From Tamarix chinensis (Eukaryota > Streptophyta > Magnoliopsida > Caryophyllales > Tamaricaceae), in the NCBI GenBank assembly GCA_030549775.1, contig CM060175.1, positions 108,864,688-108,928,687 of the forward strand: a stretch of 64,000 nucleotides of DNA. Reading direction: 5' to 3'. Below, piece by piece: positions 49,200 through 60,834 of the stretch (its first letter is position 1; each line of letters begins with the position of its first letter). A program made the translations under genes and the position numbers. The notes below the pieces were generated by a model. That model searched no databases. It had not been told where the DNA came from and saw only the letters and a list, made by a program, of their open reading frames with translations.

Positions 49200-49640
49200 C
49201 CATGTGAGTGCGAGAACCCCACTATTATAGCCGGTGGATCAGTCACTTATAGGGCAGAACGCACCTAACCACTATTATATGCCGGTGGATCGGTCTCCAG
49301 GGCAAAACGCTCATGGCCACTATTATTCACCGGTGGACCGGTCTGGCCCCGACTCACATGGTGTTCCACTATAAGTGATTAGTATTTTTCCATAACTTTA
49401 TTCACATACATGACTGATTTTATTGAGCTCGGGACCCCCACTATTATTGCTGGTGGATCGGAATATATATCAACATCATCCAGGGCAACACGCTCCTGGG
49501 CCACTATTATGTCCGGTGGATCGGTACTCATAATCACTTGCCAGGGCAACACACTCCTGGGCCACTATTATATCCGGTGGATCGGTACTCATAATCATAA
49601 TCCAACTGGGCCCGGCTCATAATCTTTCACTTTCATGATT
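49200..49640. repeat. CACTATTAT-CCGGTGGATCGGT tandem repeats
   Basis: Six or so units of 60-90 bp repeat CCACTATTAT, CCGGTGGATCGG and CCAGGGCAACACGCTCCTGG. The most alike pair lies at about 49480-49600. Confidence 0.8.
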
Positions 49641-50259
49641 AGTATTTTCCCTTTCTTTAATCAACACAACAATCCCATTTATTTGCCTCAGATGGGAGAT
49701 CAAGAATCCGGGACACAAAGGTACACCGGTCGTACCGATGCATAAAAGCTACTCAGTACCCTTCAACCACGAACCTAGGGATGCAAAGGTACCCTGGTCG
49801 TACTGGTGTATAAAGCTACTCAGTACCCTACCGACAAGGACGCCTAATCCATAAGTATGCATACCCCCTAACTAGGTCTGTAGAGCTAGATAGAGTAAGA
49901 TACAGGGTCTGGCTGGGGCACAAAGGCACACCAGCAAATACCAAAATAATCGTGGACTAAACCACGTCTTTAGGGTAGCGACCCCTAAAGAGTCACCATC
50001 CCCGATCTTGAGGTCTTTCACTTTAAGTATTAGTGTCTTAATTAAAGTGATCACGAAAAGCACAATAATCAGATACTTATTTACTTTTAATCGTCCTGAT
50101 ATCATTAGTCATGTCTTATACGGACGGTTATCCAAGATAATACAGAGAAATCATTAAGGCCATCATAATCTCATCTAATTCCGAATTAGGATTCGTTCTC
50201 GTGTTACTTACTAATTATCAAATAATCTTACCTTGCTAATCAACGTTATTTGAGTCATA

Positions 50260-51550
50260 TTATAAAATTCCACAATCACAAAGACATGTTAGGTACAAAT
50301 TATTCATTTACCCCTTACTTATATAGTTGCTAAGTCATTCCTTCCTTACTTAACAATTTACCATATTACCCTTAAGGTTGCATAATTATCAAATTACCCC
50401 TTGCTCGGTTTATGTTACTAAGTTATCTTCTATGCTTTTTAGATCACCATTCACCCTTCATAATTGTTAACCTTAACCTATTTCCCTTTTTAGTCGGCTA
50501 GATTACCAAATTTTCCTTCTCCTTTGTTATAATTATTAAATTGCCCTTGAGTTGGATAAATTACCAAATTACCCTCCTTCATTATCATGATTACTATTTT
50601 GCCCCTTTAGTTGGTTAAATAATTACCAATTTACCCTTTAGTTGGTTAAATTACCAAATTGCTCATTTAGTTGGGTAAATTACCAAATTGCCCTTCTCCT
50701 TTATCATAATTACCATTTTACCCCCCTCAATTATTATAATTGTCATTTTACCCTTTTCAATTATTATAAATCCCAAATCACCCTTCTTCATAATTATAAT
50801 TATTAATTTACCCTTCTTCATAATTATAATTACCAATTTATCCTTCTCCATATTTATAATTATTAATTTACCCTTCTCCATATTAAAAATACCATAACGC
50901 CCTTTTATTGGTCAACTTACCAAATTACCCTTCTCTATTATCATAATTATCCAATCACCCTTTTATAATCATAATTTAATTACCAACTTATCCTTCGTCA
51001 TTATCGTTATTACCAAGTTACTCATTACTCCCAAGTGTGCCATAAATATCCTTTTAATTTACAAAATTACCCTTCTACCCCTTACTTCCAAATTACCATA
51101 GTATTCTTTTATTTACAAAATAACCACAATACCCTTTTACTTATAAAATTACCATAACACCCTTTTTACTTTACAAATTACTATTTTACCCTTTTACATC
51201 CAAAATTACCATTTTTACCTTTCCTTACAAAATTACCATTTTGCCATTCTTTTCCAAAATTACCATATTACCCTTTACTCCCAAAATTACCATAATACCC
51301 CTTTACTTAAAATTAACATTTTTCCATTTGCTTATAAAGTTACCATATTACCATTCACTTATAAAATTACTAGTTTGCCCCTCTACCTCTAAAATTACCA
51401 TAATGCCCCTTTACTTGAAAAATTACCATCTTTTCCTTTACTCGTAAAATTACCATAATACCCCTAACTTCCATAATTACCACAATACCCCTTTTCACTT
51501 GTAAAATTACCATATTGCCCTTTTGCCTTCAGAATTAACACTTTACCCCC
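50260..51550. repeat. Degenerate AAATTACCATATTACCC short-unit repeats
   Basis: About 1.3 kb is built from 18-40-bp variants of AAAATTACCATAATACCCCT and AATTACCAATTTACCCTTC. The complement of the same array fills 62880-64000 in the last copy. The frames in it (for example 50663-50881, 51241-51447) are repeat translations. Confidence 0.8.
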
Positions 51551-52299
51551 TTTATTACACAACTTCTATTAAATTGACATTATCACATGGAATAATAATA
51601 TTAGTACTCCATTAACAATATCCAACTCCACCAACCATATTATTTTAACATAATACATATTAGCACCCACCCATATTAGGCCATAATCTAGCACAAGGAA
51701 TATTACTAAAATGCCCCTAGGGCTAACAATAATATTATTCATGCATAAATGGTCATAATAACATAAAATAACAAGGATAAGCACTTAACACTTTCTTTAA
51801 TAGCCAAACTCTTTCCCTAATCAATATTTCCACACATAGCACACAAAGGGCATACTTTCCTTTTTATTAAACAATACAAGTCAGCATATAAATTATACTA
51901 ACAACCATATATCAAACATAATAACATATTAAAAATCTTAATGTGTAAACATACGTTTATCCATACGTTTAAGTGGGGTTTAACGATTACCTTAATTTCC
52001 CACAAAATTCGAATCTTACCGATATCCCGGTTAAATATTCAAGCTTTAATTAGAAAAACCAATACCTAAAAATAATATCAAAATTTATTAGAAATAAGAA
52101 AATCAAGATATAAGACTTTACAAATTTTGCTTAAGTAAATAATTAATTTAAATATTATCATACCTTAAAGTTTTTAATAAAAATGGCCAAATAATGCAGG
52201 AACTCATGCTGCATATGAAGCATGAGCTGCATGCAAAAATAAAAGGGAAAAAGGCTCGAAGAGGGGGTGAAGGAAGGTAAAATAGCTATTTTTAGGTTG

Positions 52300-53440
52300 G
52301 GGTCTTTAGGCTAGAAAAGAAGATAGATAGGGGAGGTTTAAAGGTAAAGGAAAGGTGCAGGAGTGAAGAGGGGGTGTAGGTGGTTGTCGGGGATAGGTTA
52401 ACGGCGGCGGATGTGGCGGCGGCGAGGTGGCGAAGTTGGTTGCCGAGGTGGGTCGAGGTGGAGGGGCTGAGAAGGAAGGAAAAGAGGAGGGAAAAATGAA
52501 GGGTTTTAGGGGCTGGTGTCTGGAAAATAAGGTATGGGGGTGGTAGAGGAGGTTGCAGGGAGGAGATCGGTGGTTTGGGTGGCGGCAGAGGCGGCCGGAC
52601 AGCGGCGGAAGGAGGGGTTGCATGTGGGCTGTCGAGAAGGGTGAAAAACAAGGAGAAAAAGAAGAGGGGAGGAAGAGGGAGTTGCGGGGTAGATTGGATG
52701 GTGTTGGGGCGGTGCAGGGTGGTAGTAGACGGTTGCAAAAGGTGGTGCAGGGGCTTGGTGCGGCGGAGGGCGGCGGCACGCGAAACAAAGGGGAAAAGAT
52801 GGAGGGAAGAAAAAAATGGAGGGAAGAGGATCGGGCGAGAAGGGCTCGACAATAATGGGCAGGAAAAATGGCTGAAGGGGAGAAGAAAAAGAAGAGGAAG
52901 GGTAAGGGGGATAGATGGCAGTCAGTGGCAGTGTTTAGGGTGGCAGGGAGAGGGTGACAACGGGGAGGAAAGGGGAGCCATGTGGGATGGGGTGCATGGC
53001 TGCCTAGTTTCCGAAATAATGAAAAAAAGGGCAGGGGAGAGAGAGAGAAGGAGACAGGTGGTGGCAGCAAGGTGGCAGTGAGAGGTTGCAGGCGGTGGCC
53101 GGGCGAAATGTTCGGGGTGGCAGGCGGTTATGGCGATGGCGACGAGTCAGGGAGCTACTAGGTCGAGACGTTGGGAGAAGAAGAAATAAGGGAGCAGGCT
53201 GGTCGGGGAAGGAAAAAAAAAAGAGACTGGCCGGCCGGTCCAGGGGAGAAAGGAAGGAGGAGAGGAGGAGGTTGGTGCGTGTAGGGCGAACGGGCCTGTG
53301 GCCCAGGCGGGGGAGAGGGATAGGTTGGCCTGGCGGCCCAAATACAGGAAAAAAAAAGGAAAAGAAAAGGAAGGAAGAAAAAGGAGATGAGGAGAAGGAA
53401 AAGAAAAAGGAAAAGAAGGAAAAATGGAAAATAGAGAAAA
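52300..53440 (-). other. GC-rich island of the giant element (G/A-rich on plus strand)
   Basis: This is the counterpart of 43250-44660 and 61190-62190. The minus strand carries long proline-rich frames (52292-52852, 52306-53070). A word such as PPISSLQPPLPPPY in the 52292-52852 frame also occurs in the 61274-62089 frame, showing nucleotide homology between copies, while neighbouring parts match only in other frames. Constraint on protein is therefore doubtful. Confidence 0.6.
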
Positions 53441-54021
53441 ATAATTTAATTTAATTTAGAAAATAATAAAATATAATATTTTTGATAAATTATTTAATTT
53501 AATATTTTGATTCAATATAATTCAATATATTGGTTCAAAAAGGATAATTTTAGTAAAATATTAGTTTGGAAAATTATTTAAATGAAGATAATATGATAAA
53601 ATAATAAAATATTTATTTTTAATTTATTAATTACTCCTATCCACATTTATATACTAGAAATTCCATATAATAATTAAACTAAATAATTTTAAAAGCTAAT
53701 TTATTTCAAATAAAACTATTTATTAAATTATAAGTTTTCTAAAATTTTGGGGGATTACACTCCCAGCTAGTGCATGCTTAGGTTGACTATTACTTACAAA
53801 AATCTTATTTCTTTTACCTCAAATGTTGCAAATGTTTGAGTGGTGGATTAAATTATATGAATTAAGGGCCACTTAATCCATATTTTCAGCCTCTCATATT
53901 CCTCTCTACTTCCATCTATTTTTGATGGTCCCAAACCCTGTCGCCATTATCTCCTTGCTTAACCCAATGTGTATCCACTGTGCATCACAACCTCAATGTA
54001 ATGAGTTTTGAGGAGAGCTGT

Positions 54022-55366
54022 TGTTGATTACAATATATCCCACAAATGATACAAATATGAAAATGAAAGAAAAATTTGTGAGTGTAATCTATCTAGAAAG
54101 AACTAGATATTACAATCAGAGAGAAATTTCTAGCTAAGTAGAGTGAGCACAAATACTTTTGAAAATATCTCAACTTGAGATGAATATGAAAGTGAGTAGT
54201 TGAGAATTAGTTGTAAGTAGGAATAAAGAATTGACTTGAGTAATTAATTAAGAGCTCAAAAGTTGTTTGTAAGCCGCCTCATAAATACTATTTATACTTA
54301 TACCCAATAATGTAGTTGTTGGAGTAAAAATCATATATCTATTGCGCAAGAAACAAGAACATTTTTCACAATTTAATGATATCCAATTGATCAGTTGGTC
54401 AAACCAGTTGATTATTTATGTTGACTAGTTAATCAATTAGTCAAACCAATTTATGGAATATGTTCAAACCTAAAGTGCAAGTGTTATTGTTACATAAACA
54501 ATCTGATCAGTTATTAGAGCTAGCTGATCTGTTTTGTGCCATATAGTTTTGGTCCTATGAACATGTATGAATAGTCGAATGGTATAGTAAACTAGTACAT
54601 GTGTCATTCAAACTAGTTAATTGGTTTACTCAAGCCATTTGATTGGTTTATTCCCTAGGCATGAACCTTTTTGCATTTTGTCTCTACCTTTAGTTTAGTT
54701 GCTCAAACCAATAGATTGGTTTGTGAACCATTTCATCAATTTGATAAAACAAGCCAAAATGATCAAAAAAATACGAAATGGGTTTCTGTAGGAGTAATAG
54801 TCTAGTTACTCAAACAAGTCGATTGGTTTTATGAATCTGTAAGTTTTACAACAAGTCAAAGTGTTCAAACAAAGATTAAATAGATTTCTAAAGGAGTAAA
54901 ACCAATAGCCTAGTTATATAAACCGGTCTATTGATTTTACAACCAGTTAATCAATTTTTGAATTAGTTGATCTATTTGAGTTTGTGCACATTTAAAGTTA
55001 TGGGTTTGAACCGAACCAGTCGATCGGTTTTGAGACTAGTTGACTGGTTTGAATGGAATCATCATGTTCAAAAACACTTTTAAAAGGATTTAATATCAAC
55101 AAGGAATTTATATCAAATCAAATTTACTAGGAAGTATAGACCTTGAGGTATTGAGTCTTGGTAGTTTTGATACAATATTCTCTTGTACTTTGATACTTGA
55201 TTTCTCTTTTACATGTTGCATTTCAGAAAAGATTTGAATAATTATGTTTTAACATCCTTTTTATCAACAAGTGCATGCATACTTAAACAACCCTGTTAAC
55301 TCATTTAATCCCATTTTTTATCATCAAAATAAGATTTAAGACATTGATTGACCTAGGAGGTCAACA
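54022..55366 (-). mobile_element. Probable copia (SIRE/Maximus-like) solo LTR, ~1.35 kb
   Basis: Read on the minus strand it starts TGTTGACCTCCTAGGTCAAT followed by a TTTTGATGATAA-like word, the usual opening of such LTRs, and ends near 54022 in TAATCAACA. A TATA-like GTATAAATAG lies at about 54288-54297 on that strand. The middle is rich in AACCAGTTGATTGGTTT-like words. No matching target duplication was seen, so it may be decayed or truncated; the right-hand start is the surer end. Confidence 0.55.
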
Positions 55367-55623
55367 TTTTCTAAGTGCTAATATAACTATGTAATGCATT
55401 GTGTAGGTTGGTGGACTTTTATGGATATGTTTTAATTAGAATTAATTTATTATTGTTTAGGTGGGTATGTGAAATCTAAAGAGTAAAAAATAATAACTTA
55501 GGTGTCACTTCTATCCTTAGCAGAGATTGAATCCTAATCACCCACAAGGGTTGGTATCATCTAAGTTAACTACTCTTAATAAATAGTAAAATGTTAATAA
55601 CATCATAAGTAGGCATCATGACT

Positions 55624-55676
<53 letters not shown>

Positions 55677-55800
55677 TATTATTAGATTTTTATTGAAAAG
55701 GAAATAAGTATCAGGCATATTGACATCAATTATATATAAAAAAAAATAAAAAAGGATTTGAGTTGTAATCACTTGTTTTGCTCAACATTAATACTGAGAG
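55367..55800. other. Spacer with ATC microsatellite
   Basis: Unassigned AT-rich DNA apart from the microsatellite at 55624-55676. Confidence 0.4.
55624..55676. repeat. (ATC)n microsatellite, ~17 units
   Basis: Perfect ATC trinucleotides. The polymethionine frame on the minus strand is an artefact of this repeat. Confidence 0.97.
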
Positions 55801-56310
55801 TAGGGATGATAATGGGTCGGGTATGGATTGGACACCTCCTATTCATTACCCAACTCAATAAAAAAAACTCACACCCATATCCATATCCAAATCGGATGGG
55901 TATTTTTCTCTCTCTTCCATATCTATTAACATATCGGGCAGATAAAATCCATTAAGTTTAGGGTAAAATCCATCGAGGTTAGGGTAAACACTATCCAATG
56001 TTAGAATTAGATACTTTGATTGTTGGTGTTTAATTAAATTTTTGCTTTTAACCTTATAAAATATATTGATAAGTTATTTAAATGAAAAAATAACAAATAA
56101 TCTCATATCAAGTAAATGAATGTAGGTACATATACAAATATAGAGGTGGGTATAGATGTCGGGATATCTTACTTGTATATGTACCCAAATTTGGTGGATA
56201 TTTTTTCTCTTCCTCCATAGTTGTTATAAATATTTATCCATATTCATTTACATATCCATAGGATAAAAATTGTCTAGTTTTGGATAAGATTTATTCGATT
56301 ATCATCTCTA
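55801..56310. mobile_element. MITE with TAGGGATGATAAT termini, 510 bp
   Basis: Left TAGGGATGATAAT pairs with the reverse complement of right ATTATCATCTCTA. GGGTCGGGTATGG follows the left end, typical of a common plant hAT-like MITE. Flanking octamers do not match, so the superfamily is inferred from the ends. Confidence 0.6.
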
Positions 56311-56685
56311 TAGGATATAAGTATATTAATAAAATAATTGAGAGATGTATCTACAACAAAACACTAAACCTTTCCCTTAACTATAAGCACCACGTATAAG
56401 TAGCTCTTAATAAACTCCTTGAACCCAAAAAAGGTTGAGTACAACACATATAATAATATAATGTTATAGTTCTTTCACCAAGAATATGGAGTAGTGTTAG
56501 AGTTCCTCGATAAGATTATTAATGCCAAAGTCAAGTGGTGTTAGCCAAGAGAACTATCCGAGTGACTTAAACCAAGGGTGACATCAAAGTAGCGACAACT
56601 GGTCAAGTATGATGACCAAAGACCAATTGATGGAAATTTTTGGTTGAGTCAGCCTAATAGGTGAGATGAAGGGAATAATACATGA
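56311..56685. other. Spacer left of the copia element
   Basis: No gene or repeat was recognised in 375 bp. Confidence 0.4.
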
Positions 56686-57076
56686 TGTTAGGGAGTGTCT
56701 TGAAAGTCCTATAATATATGGGGTTTGAAACTCATCAAATTGTTATCTTATAAGTTGATTAAGGTAGAATTATATAATCAAATAATTAAGTTGTAACTTG
56801 TAAATTTATTTCTATATGACCGTTGTTAGGTAGAAAGGCATATAAGTCAAACAACCAATGATAGTTGAATGTCCCAGCCAAAGGTGAAGGATGTTAAAAA
56901 TGACATCTCCTAACCATTTGTAATGATAAGAAGCTCCCAATTTTCTCCTATTATTAATACTTAATAAAAGTCTCATATTCTTCATCCATCAAATCCTCAC
57001 CTATTGTGATGGCATTTTTACTCTCTCACTTCCTTATAATTGTGCTCTTGGAAAATAAGGGTTATTATTTCCAACA
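56686..57076 (+). repeat. 5' LTR of copia element
   Basis: 391 bp from TGTTAGGGAGTGTC to TTATTTCCAACA, followed 2 nt later by a primer-binding site. CATGA (56681-56685) would be the left target duplication. The 3' LTR is not in the window. Confidence 0.7.
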
Positions 57077-57078
57077 TC

Positions 57079-57091
57079 TGGTATTAGAGCC
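57079..57091 (+). other. Primer-binding site of copia element
   Basis: TGGTATTAGAGCC is one base from TGGTATCAGAGCC, the initiator-methionine tRNA complement used by most plant copia elements. Confidence 0.8.
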
Positions 57092-60000
57092 TAGTTAGTA
57101 GTCATGAAATACAGTAAACCAATCATGGTGATGTTAAGCATTACAAATTATAGGACTTATAAAAAAAGGATGGAAAACTTGCTCTATGTGAAAGAGTTGG
57201 CTGACCCGATTGAGAATGTAAGAGTCGTGTCTAAGAGCATGAAACGAAAAGAAGTAGAGTGGAAGAACCTCGATGGAAGAGTTTGATGTTATATTATTCA
57301 ATGGGTGGATGAAATCGTGAATCATCATGTTGATGAAGAAACCATAACCTATAGAACGTGGTCCAAGCTAGATTTGCTTTATACGAACAAGACAACTAGA
57401 AACAAGGTGTGGCTTATGAGGAAAATGTTAAAAATGAGGTATGATCATGGATAGATCATTGTTACACACCTCAATGAGTTCCAAAATATACTAATCTAGT
57501 TGAAGAACATAGAGAGAGTGTTCGGGGATGAAGTTTAAGCTCTATTGGTCTTAAGCTTCATATCAAACAACTGGGAGATTCTTTGTGTACCTCTTAGTAA
57601 TTCTTCCATAGGCGAAAAACTTACAATGACACTAGTGCTAACATCATTTATAAGAGAAAAGACAAGAAGAGTCGTTATCAAAGTATGAGACACTTGTGGT
57701 GGGTCTAGGAAGAGCCGGTGACTGGAAGTAGAGAAGGAGGTCTAAAAGTAAGCCAAGGAACTCAAAGAAAGACCAGTCTTGATTCCATAGTGGGAAGCTA
57801 GGCCACTAGAAGAATGGATGCTAAGAGTTAATTAAGGGTACAAATGAGAAAGGCAAGATGGATGAGGAAATGATAGTCATCACCGATGATGAACTACAGG
57901 TTGTTTTAGAGAGACTAAATACTTACATCAGCATCTCATGTACTAATGTTAATTGGGTTGTGGACACTAGTGCATCCTACCATGATACCCTGCATAAAGA
58001 GTAATTCTATTCATATACATCCAAAAAAATCTATTAGTTGCATCTGGGTAATGATGGCATCTCAAAGATAGCTAATATAGAGAATATACAACTAGACACA
58101 AGCTTGGGTTATAGTTTACAGCTCAAGTAAGTAAGGTATGTTCTAGACTTGAGAATGAGACTCATCTCGGAAGTGAAACTTGATGATGAGGGCTACGTAA
58201 TTCAGTTTGGAAAAAGCATGTGGAAATTGACAATGGGGTTTGTGTTAGTAGCTTGGGGGAGCAAGTGTTGCTCACTATATAAGGCTCAAGCAAAATTATG
58301 TCTACCAACAAAGGTAGAGTCTATGTAAGACTCTTATGATGCATGGAATCATGGACTCAACCATATGAGTGAGAAGGGGATAAAGCTTCTCAATAGCTAA
58401 GATTCTTTGATTGAGGTCCAAGGGTGTAAGTCTAGCTAATACATTCATTGTGTTTTGGGCAAGAAAAATTGAGTCCACTTTGTCAAAAATGTTGAAAGAT
58501 GCTCAATGGGGAAACTTGATTGAGTCTTTTCGGATGTATATGACATAATGAAGGTGAATTCACTTGATGGATCATCATACTTTTTTACATTCATCGACGA
58601 TTTCTTTAGAAAGTTTTGGGTATATCCTATGAAGACCAAGGATCAACTTTTTTGCCAAATTTAAGGTTTTTCATGTTGAAGTTGAGTGTAAGACTCAAAG
58701 GAAATTGAAGTATATTCAAATGGATAATGGACACAAATACCTTGGTCCATTTGAAGAATAATATAAGTCTCATGGAATTCAAAATGATCTTATCATTTCT
58801 AAAACCCCTCGACATAATGGAGTGGTGGAATGGATGAACTGCAAATTGACGGAGAGGGTATGGTACTTACTCTTACATGCCAAGATTCTAAGATTGATTT
58901 GTATAAAGCTTTATGAATGGCATGTCACCTCATCAATTTATCTCCATTAAGTCCTCTAAACGTTGATGTGGCCGACGAAGTATGGCTTGGCAGGAAAGTG
59001 AGCTACAAACATCTATGGGTGTTCAGATGCCAAATTTTTTTCCACAAACCAAGGGATGAGGAAAAAAAAAGCTGAACAAGAAGGGTTTTCAATTCATCTT
59101 CATCAAATATGATAAAGAAAAGTTTGGCTACAGATTGTATGATCTAGTAGCCAAGAAGTTCATTTGAATTAGGACTGGTGTGTTCTTTGAGGACTAAAGC
59201 ATCAAAGACTTCATAGAGAATGGAAGGTTATAGCCTTACATTGATTACTTACTGGACCAATGGAGGTTGATCTAAGAAGGGTGGTTGAGTCACATTCAGA
59301 ATCAGATGAAGAAATATTGAAGAACCAAGTCAAGGCAGTAAAATGTGAAGATTGGGAATCTCAGCCAGCACAACCCCAAGAGTCTAACACACTTGAAGCT
59401 CCTCAAGAAGTAAAAAGATCCACCAGAGAAGTATGGTCGACAAGTAAATACCTAGCAACTAATTATGTGTTACTCTCACATGCTAGAGAGCCTCTATGCT
59501 ATGATGAGACCCTCGACGATATCCACAATGAGAAGTGGTTGGTTGCAATGAAGGAAGATATGATCTCCTTTCAAAATAATACCACTTACAAGCTCACAAA
59601 TAGACTAAAGGGGGAGAAAGGTTTTGAAAAACAAGTGGGTTTTCAAGATGAAGCATGAGGAATACAAAATCGAGCCAAGGCATAATGCAAGTTTGGCGGT
59701 CAAGGGATTTGGTTAAAAACATGGGGTTGATTATGATGAAATATTCTCTTTGGTGGTAAAGATGACATCTAACCATGTAATTTTAAGGGTTATTTGTTGC
59801 TCTAGATCTAGAGGTGGAACAACTAGACGTGAAGATAACTTTCCTATATTGAGACCTCAAGAAGGATGTATATATGGAGGTCAAGGAAAAAGAGGGTATG
59901 GTGTGTAAGCTATTAAAGAGTTTTTATGGATTGAATTAGGCACTAAGGCAGTGGTATATGAAGTTTGAGTCCTTTATGAGCCAATAGGGGTACAAAAATA

Positions 60001-60834
60001 TGTCAAAGAAGTTTGAGTCCTTTATGAGCCAAAAATTCATCATTCTACTTCTACACATGGATGACATGTTAATAGTGGCCAAGATTGACAACAAATATCA
60101 AAGTTGAAAGAAAATTTAGCTAAATCTTTTTAAATGAAAGATTTGGGTAAGGTCAAACAGATCTTAGGCATACACATCATGTGTTACCGAGGTCAAGGTA
60201 AGCTATGGTTATCTTGAGAGGAGTATGTAAAGAAGGTAATCAAGAGATTCAATAGGGACTAGATAAAGCTAATCGGTTGTCTCCTTATTCCCCAAATTAG
60301 GTTGTGCAAGGCATCATATCTTGTAGATGAAGACAGGAGGAAGAAGATGAGTGAGATTCCATATGAGGTAACCATTGGAAGTCTAATATATATAATGGTG
60401 TGTGTAAGGCCTGACATTACTTTTGTCATCGGCATGGTCAGTCAACCTCGAAAAAAATCATTGGGAGGTAGTGAAGTTGATATCAAAATATCTACAAGAT
60501 ATGTTTAGGATGAGGTTTAACCAATTTCAGTAGACTACACTAATTCATGTATGGCAACAGATGTAGATATAAGGAGATGAACATCAATATTTCTATTTGC
60601 CTTCTATAGGGGATTTATCCTGGCTATAGAAGTGTGTGGCTTTATTAATGATTGAGGCATAATACATAACCATTACCGACAAATGTAAGGAGATGTTGTG
60701 AATGAAAAGATTGTTTAAGGAGATCGGGTTAAAGTATAACAAGTTTGTGATATTTAGTAATTCATCGAGTGTAATTCATGTTAACAATAATGTCGACTTC
60801 CACTCAATATCCAAACTTATCCAACTAAGGTATC
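57092..60834 (+). pseudogene. Copia gag-pol polyprotein, decayed and cut at RNase H
   Basis: Domain order is that of copia. Gag-like text starts at 57104 (WKNLDGRV near 57270). Protease has VVDTSASYHDT near 57960. Integrase has MDNGHKYLGPFEE near 58720 and RHNGVVEWMN near 58810. The hinge and start of reverse transcriptase lie in the longest intact frame (59260-59658, with KWLVAMKEDMISFQNNTTYKL). The catalytic region reads HMDDMLIVAK near 60055, where YVDDM is usual. RNase H runs to HSISKLIQLRY at 60834, where the giant element inserts. Stops and shifts occur throughout, so no enzyme is made. The rest of RNase H and the 3' LTR must lie past 64000. Confidence 0.85.

Larger units (their letters stand above)
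48523..53759 (+). mobile_element. Giant LTR-like element (5237 bp)
   Basis: It starts TGTAATACCCCCAAAATT and ends AAATTTTGGGGGATTACA. These termini are inverted repeats of about 17 bp apart from one indel. CTCCC flanks both sides (48518-48522 and 53760-53764), a perfect 5-bp target duplication. Order inside: AT-rich start, CACTATTAT/CCGGTGGATCGG tandem repeats (49200-49640), about 1.2 kb of AAATTACCAT-type repeats (50260-51550), a G/A-rich GC-rich island (52300-53440) and an AT-rich end. No protein domain, primer-binding site or internal terminal repeat is present. Best explanation: a solo LTR of an Ogre/Tat-sized Gypsy element. Confidence 0.82.

Noticed and set aside
50663..50897. Isoleucine/lysine-rich peptides on both strands
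   Set aside because: Translations of the short-unit array.
50260..51550. CRISPR-like array of short repeats
   Set aside because: Units are degenerate and contiguous without unique spacers, in plant DNA inside an LTR-like element; no cas genes.
52292..53454. Proline-rich and Arg/Gly/Lys-rich frames on both strands
   Set aside because: Same island artefact as in the other giant copies; both strands are open at once because of composition.
55566..55772. Polymethionine peptide
   Set aside because: It is a translation of an ATC microsatellite.
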